Assembly (NCBI GenBank): GCA_015039365.1
Contig: WION01000726.1
Location: 1-22,541, forward strand
Length of the DNA: 22,541 nucleotides
Source of the DNA: Amanita rubescens
Taxonomy: Eukaryota > Basidiomycota > Agaricomycetes > Agaricales > Amanitaceae
Direction of reading: 5' to 3'
Numbering within the stretch: the first letter of the stretch is position 1; every line of letters begins with the position of its first letter. A program made the translations under genes and the position numbers. Shown in pieces: positions 18,892 to 22,541 of the stretch. The notes under the pieces were generated by a model. It worked only from the letters and a program-made list of their open reading frames with translations, made no database searches and was not told the DNA's origin.

Positions 18892-19134
18892 TGACTCCTG
18901 TTGGGTTCGAGACGGACGGTGTTCAGCTAGCTAACCATTTCGTAACAACTACCCCTCTCCGCAATGATGTTCCAAAAAAATACAAATTTTCCGGCTTATT
19001 GTCAATAAGGCTCCAACCGTTTGTTTACCGTTTGACCGGTTGGTCAAATTAAACATAAATGGTAATAAACTATTTATAAACTGTTTACAAATGGTAAACA
19101 AACGGTTCACCGGCATCCGGACACGAGGAGCGTC
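18892..19134. other. Left flank of the hAT element, no gene
   Basis: Non-coding sequence between the candidate element and the hAT stop codon. It contains the long inverted repeat at 19015-19107. hAT termini should lie here, but no terminal inverted repeat or 8-base target duplication could be assigned. Confidence 0.5.
19015..19107. repeat. Perfect 15-base inverted repeat beside the hAT gene
   Basis: aaccgtttgtttacc (19015-19029) is the exact reverse complement of ggtaaacaaacggtt (19093-19107). Allowing one mismatch, the arms extend inward to 20 bases. The core between them adds more ggtaa/accgtttg-like words. Clustered words of this kind are typical of hAT subterminal transposase-binding regions, which fits its place just beyond the transposase 3' end. 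Confidence 0.7.
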
Positions 19135-21582
19135 CTAGTACTCCAGAAGTCCACTTTTGATCCAAACCTTCACCAGCATGGCCTCGGATATTGTCTGCGC
19201 TTTCAAAGAAGAACGTAAATCATCACAAAGGTGACGTGACTTTGAGAAGAGCCGTTCGACCGAAACACTTGCCCCAGGAATTGGTAGTATATCTCGTGCA
19301 ATCAGCGCAATGATAGGAAAGGCTTGCTGCGAGGCCTGGAGCATACAGGGAGGGTCAAGTGTCTATTCTACTACTCAAGACTCACTTTTCCACCAGGGAA
19401 GCGGATACATAGGGTCGTCAAATCCGGTTGTCTTTTTGTCAATCGCAAAGAACCGCTCAGTCTCGGATATATGTGGAGGTGGAGGTGTGGCCAAAGATAT
19501 TTTGGTTTCCATGCAAACCAAGTCCAGGAACGTGTTCTATGGTGAGTCTTCTGTTCTACCTTGTCAGAAACAACATCGGCTGATGCAGCTCGCTTTGCAT
19601 CATACTCGGTTTATACTGTTCGTATACGTGCTCAACTTACAGTATTTTGGCTTTCGCACACGCTCTGCACCCAGTTTCTGGAAGTACATGACACCTAGAT
19701 GAGGATGGAGGACTGTATTGACGAAGTGAGTGGCGCTTTTGTTTCAAGACAACTGATTTGCTTACGGGTTGCGAGAATATTGTATTGACAGTTAACCGCT
19801 ATAATGTAATACTTATCAAGCTTCCCCAGAGCTTCTTGACATGCGGACTGAATCTCAAATGGCAAGGATCTCATGTCTGCCTTCGAGGAGAGATGACGTT
19901 GCATGAGTTCATACATTGGGATTATCCAGGGCAAAGTTGGAGTTCCCGCCGATGATATGACTTGCGTGACTTGCGTAAACACCTTGAGAACTTCAGCTAG
20001 CTTTTCAAGATGGTTCCATTCATTATTTGATAATAGGAGATGACGAAGATTTTCGTCGTCACACACCCACATATCGATAGCCTATTGGCATCCAAATTGA
20101 GTTGTGAGCAGTTTAGGCACTCATATGGGTGGGATAATACCTTTCGCAATAAGAGCCCCCTCTCAATCATAGCATGAGTATAGTTCCAACGTGTGACCAC
20201 GTCCGGACAACCATGAGCGAGGCAATCCGGACATTTGACTTGGCACTAACAGTTGTATCCTTGTACTTTTTTTGAGCTGTACGACGAAAGCGGTTGCGGC
20301 GCTGTGGAGAGGAAACTATCTTGTTGACGATTACACGTAGCTAGATGCATATTTGAGGGTATTCCTTGCAGAAATATTGTTAATTTCGCACCTTTTTCAC
20401 GGCACTCATTGCAGAACCTTCATTCCCGAGCATTTCCATCAGCTCTGAATCTTCCCTATCTTCGTCATTCTCTTCTGCATCATCACTTTCACTTCCCTTC
20501 CATCTTCTTCGCAAAATTCATCATCTGGGGCCTCGTAATGAAGAGGTGCAGTTTGATCAGTCTTGTAATAGTCAACCGTGTTCGGATTTTCTACTTCTCC
20601 TAGTTTGGAGAGAAGTTCTTGGACAACGAGATTGACGACATGAGCTAAGCAGCGAATATAAACCATTTTCAGGTATAAACTGAATGTCAAACTTTGAAAT
20701 TAGCCAATGGCTCAGTGTCCGAGCCAAGACATTATTTGTCGATGCATTATCCATGGTCCCGCAACAAGGTAAAGGAAAGTCAGTACTCAGTCTTGGGCGA
20801 CATTTGAATGGGAGGTAGTACTTATCTTCTCCAGCCGCCATACGATGAGACTGCCTTTGCAAACCCTTTAGCAGCCCAAATTCCCTCGTGTTCTTTATCA
20901 GCGAGGCAATGAAAGTCTATTACTCGCTCTACGAGGTTCCATTCATCATCTATCCAACTAGCTATAGTCCCAGCAAATGTAAACATCATTTGATGAGTCG
21001 TCCATGTATCGGTTGAGTACGCAATTTTGCCAGATACGCTCTGCGAAGGTCAGAATGATCTAGATAACATAAACAAGAGGTACATACTTTCATCTCAGCC
21101 TTAACTCTATCACGCATTTCACCAAAAATACGGGTGATCTGGTTGCGAACTGTGGTATCGGTTGGCAATGTAAACCTTATTTTCAGGTATTCAAAGACAC
21201 GCTGGAGCCCTGGAGACTCGCCAGTGGTAAACGGGAGGTCATCTTCAGTCACCCAGGCTGTGAATACTTTGAGGAAGCCCTTTTGCGTTGGGACATGTTC
21301 TGGGTTCAGTTTACCCTCCTTCAGGAAGTCGGCCATGAGCTTCACGCTCGCTGCTGGCATCCCAACTGTTCCATTGTTGGTCATCACTTTTGCGGGATCA
21401 GATTCCGCATTAGGGTGCTTCTTGTTCCGAGGCCGACTATAAGGAGGAATCGGTTTTTTAAGCTCATGTTTTTGTAACACTTTAAGTTGCCGATGATGGC
21501 CGAGGCCCTCTGAAAAAAACAAAATAATCACCATGTTTTTTGCCGATGTTACTTGCATCTGGTTCTCACAAATATTATACAT
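19135..21582 (-). pseudogene. hAT-family transposase, nearly full length but frame-disrupted
   Basis: Ordered hAT pieces read on the minus strand. They are GLQRVFEYLKIRFTLP (about 21200), a 47-base intron (21041-21087), IAYSTDTWTTHQMMFTFAG with the first catalytic Asp (about 21010), DNASTNNVLARTL (about 20740), IRCLAHVVNLVVQELL (about 20640), TRWNYTHAMIERGLLLRK, then WNHLEKLAEVLKVFTQVTQV (about 20000). LHPHLGVMYFQKLG and PLPWWK come next, and the C-terminal dimerisation block ARDILPIPGASVSVERLFS ends at 19135. Frame breaks: an extra base near 20660 separates ENG from YIRC, and the acidic stretch near 20500 also shifts. No BED zinc finger is evident at the N-terminus. It probably moved DNA by cut-and-paste once but is now inactive unless spliced in an unseen way. 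Confidence 0.85.
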
Positions 21583-21809
21583 ATAGGTCTACAGATTTAA
21601 TAATAGATTATAGCTGGTCGTATTTAGAGATTCATAAGTTTTGGGAAACTCTTTTCATTTCATGGTTGAATTGTTTTCGCAAGCTGTTGCGGCAAATACC
21701 GACGCGCGGGATGGAAAACAGGACCAAATAGTGCACGAGCCGCTACAAGTTTTATATACTTTTTCTCTACTAGGAAGAGCTACATGTAATTTAATACTCT
21801 ATTTCCTCG
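21583..21809. other. Short AT-rich gap between hAT and the next remnant
   Basis: Stops occur in all frames and no motif is recognised. The hAT right terminus should be here or within the first hAT exon, but I could not place it. Confidence 0.4.
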
Positions 21810-22510
21810 TCACGGTATATAGTACGCGTCGCTTCTTGCCGGGTAATCTTTTTCTTTGTATTTGCTCCAAACGTATGGTAGCCGCTTAGGTGTGACGATC
21901 GCTAAGCCTCTTTGGCAGCATTCTGGATTATCGTCGTCAGGGGAGAAGAGTTGCAGACTTGTACCATGAAAATGATTCGGTTGCCAAGCGATGAGAGTAT
22001 TCTTGGCACCTGAAATTCGTATACCATATGAGCAACGTAAATGCTCCACCTATGTCGTCCTCGCGTTGTCGTTTCGGTTGTCCATGAGATCGACCATTTG
22101 TGAGGTTGATCTTCGCGATGTATCACTCTAATAAAATTGGCAAAGTCAGGACTGTAATTCTAATCGTTGAATGGCTTTACCTGGAATAGTTTGTCGACAT
22201 CACTCCAGATGGTGGTGCAAGAAGAGCGTCGTGAATTCGATTTCAATGCCATTTATATTAACTGTATATTTCCATGGGTTGCATCTTTTCTGTGATGGCC
22301 GTCCATTAAGGCCATTTGATTTGGACTGGTAAAGTTTGCAATGTCTTGGATTACGAAACATGGTAACCATGCTCGACATAAGTTCCAAAACATAGCAAAA
22401 ACAGCACTGGTCGCGACGTCGAGATTTTCGGCGAGTTGTTTTGTTGTGCGTTTAGATATGATATTACGAGCCATCGAACGTAGGAGCGCAGCGAGCTCCG
22501 GTCGAATATC
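21810..22510 (-). pseudogene. Decayed Agaricomycete TET/JBP-like (2OG-Fe oxygenase-like) protein
   Basis: Minus-strand pieces in three frames line up with a large Agaricomycete family. They are RPELAALLRSMARNIIS, LDVATSAVFAMFWNLCRAWL, INGIEIEFTTL, APPSGVMSTNYSR, VIHREDQPHKWSISWTT (22110-22127 encodes VIHRED), YGIRISGAKNTLIAWQP, HFHGTSLQLFSP (near 21965) and QRGLAIVTPKRLPYVW. At least three frame changes occur, though one intron (AG near 22133) is plausible. The NY-x-VIH-x-E/D then HGT spacing recalls the double-stranded beta-helix iron ligands of TET/JBP-like oxygenases, an association made from memory and uncertain. The 5' exon ends at an acceptor near 22511, so the gene began beyond the window. 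Confidence 0.45.
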
Positions 22511-22541
22511 CTATTTGAACTATAGACCCAGTGTCCTCGAG

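Overview
The window looks like nuclear DNA of a basidiomycete, probably an Agaricomycete. Genes are split by many 44-59 base introns with GTRNGY donors and YAG/AAG acceptors. The families present are typical of that group: an NB-ARC/TPR NLR, a FunK1-like fragment, a fungal hAT transposon and a decayed TET/JBP-like gene. All exon models below were built by hand from the sequence.

Layout. Positions 1-2258 (minus) hold a frameshifted NB-ARC/TPR NLR that runs off the left edge. Positions 2640-4075 (plus) hold a broken 5' half of the mitochondrial DNA polymerase gene (MIP1). Positions 4213-5829 (minus) encode cyclin C, and 5905-7128 (plus) encode mitochondrial malate dehydrogenase; their start codons face away from each other 75 bases apart. 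Then come decayed sequence and a scrap of a hydrolase 3' end (about 8160-8205). Positions 8436-11875 (minus) hold a second, intact NLR of 1110 residues with 13 nearly identical 42-residue TPR units. Positions 12240-13545 hold a second broken MIP1 half, followed directly by the last codons and 3' flank of a lost malate dehydrogenase copy (13552-13745). Positions 14699-16876 encode an intact 12-exon secreted TAP-type alpha/beta hydrolase. From 16.9 kb onward the window is dominated by mobile elements: a candidate element with inverted ends at about 17.3-18.9 kb, a damaged hAT transposase (19135-21582, minus), and a decayed TET/JBP-like gene (21810-22510, minus) running toward the right edge.

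The main conclusion is that 1-8205 and 8436-16870 are two copies of one ancestral block (NLR, MIP1 5' half, cyclin C, malate dehydrogenase, hydrolase). They then lost genes reciprocally: the left copy kept cyclin C and malate dehydrogenase and lost the hydrolase, while the right copy kept the hydrolase and lost the other two. Only the right NLR is intact. It starts with an MGNC acylation signal and carries an N-terminal motif that recurs in agaricomycete STAND proteins, so it is a good candidate for a membrane-attached fungal immune or incompatibility receptor.

The housekeeping genes are not functionally linked. Cyclin C acts in the Mediator kinase module, malate dehydrogenase in the mitochondrial TCA cycle, and the hydrolase is probably an exported peptidase. 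Their proximity reflects block history rather than a pathway.
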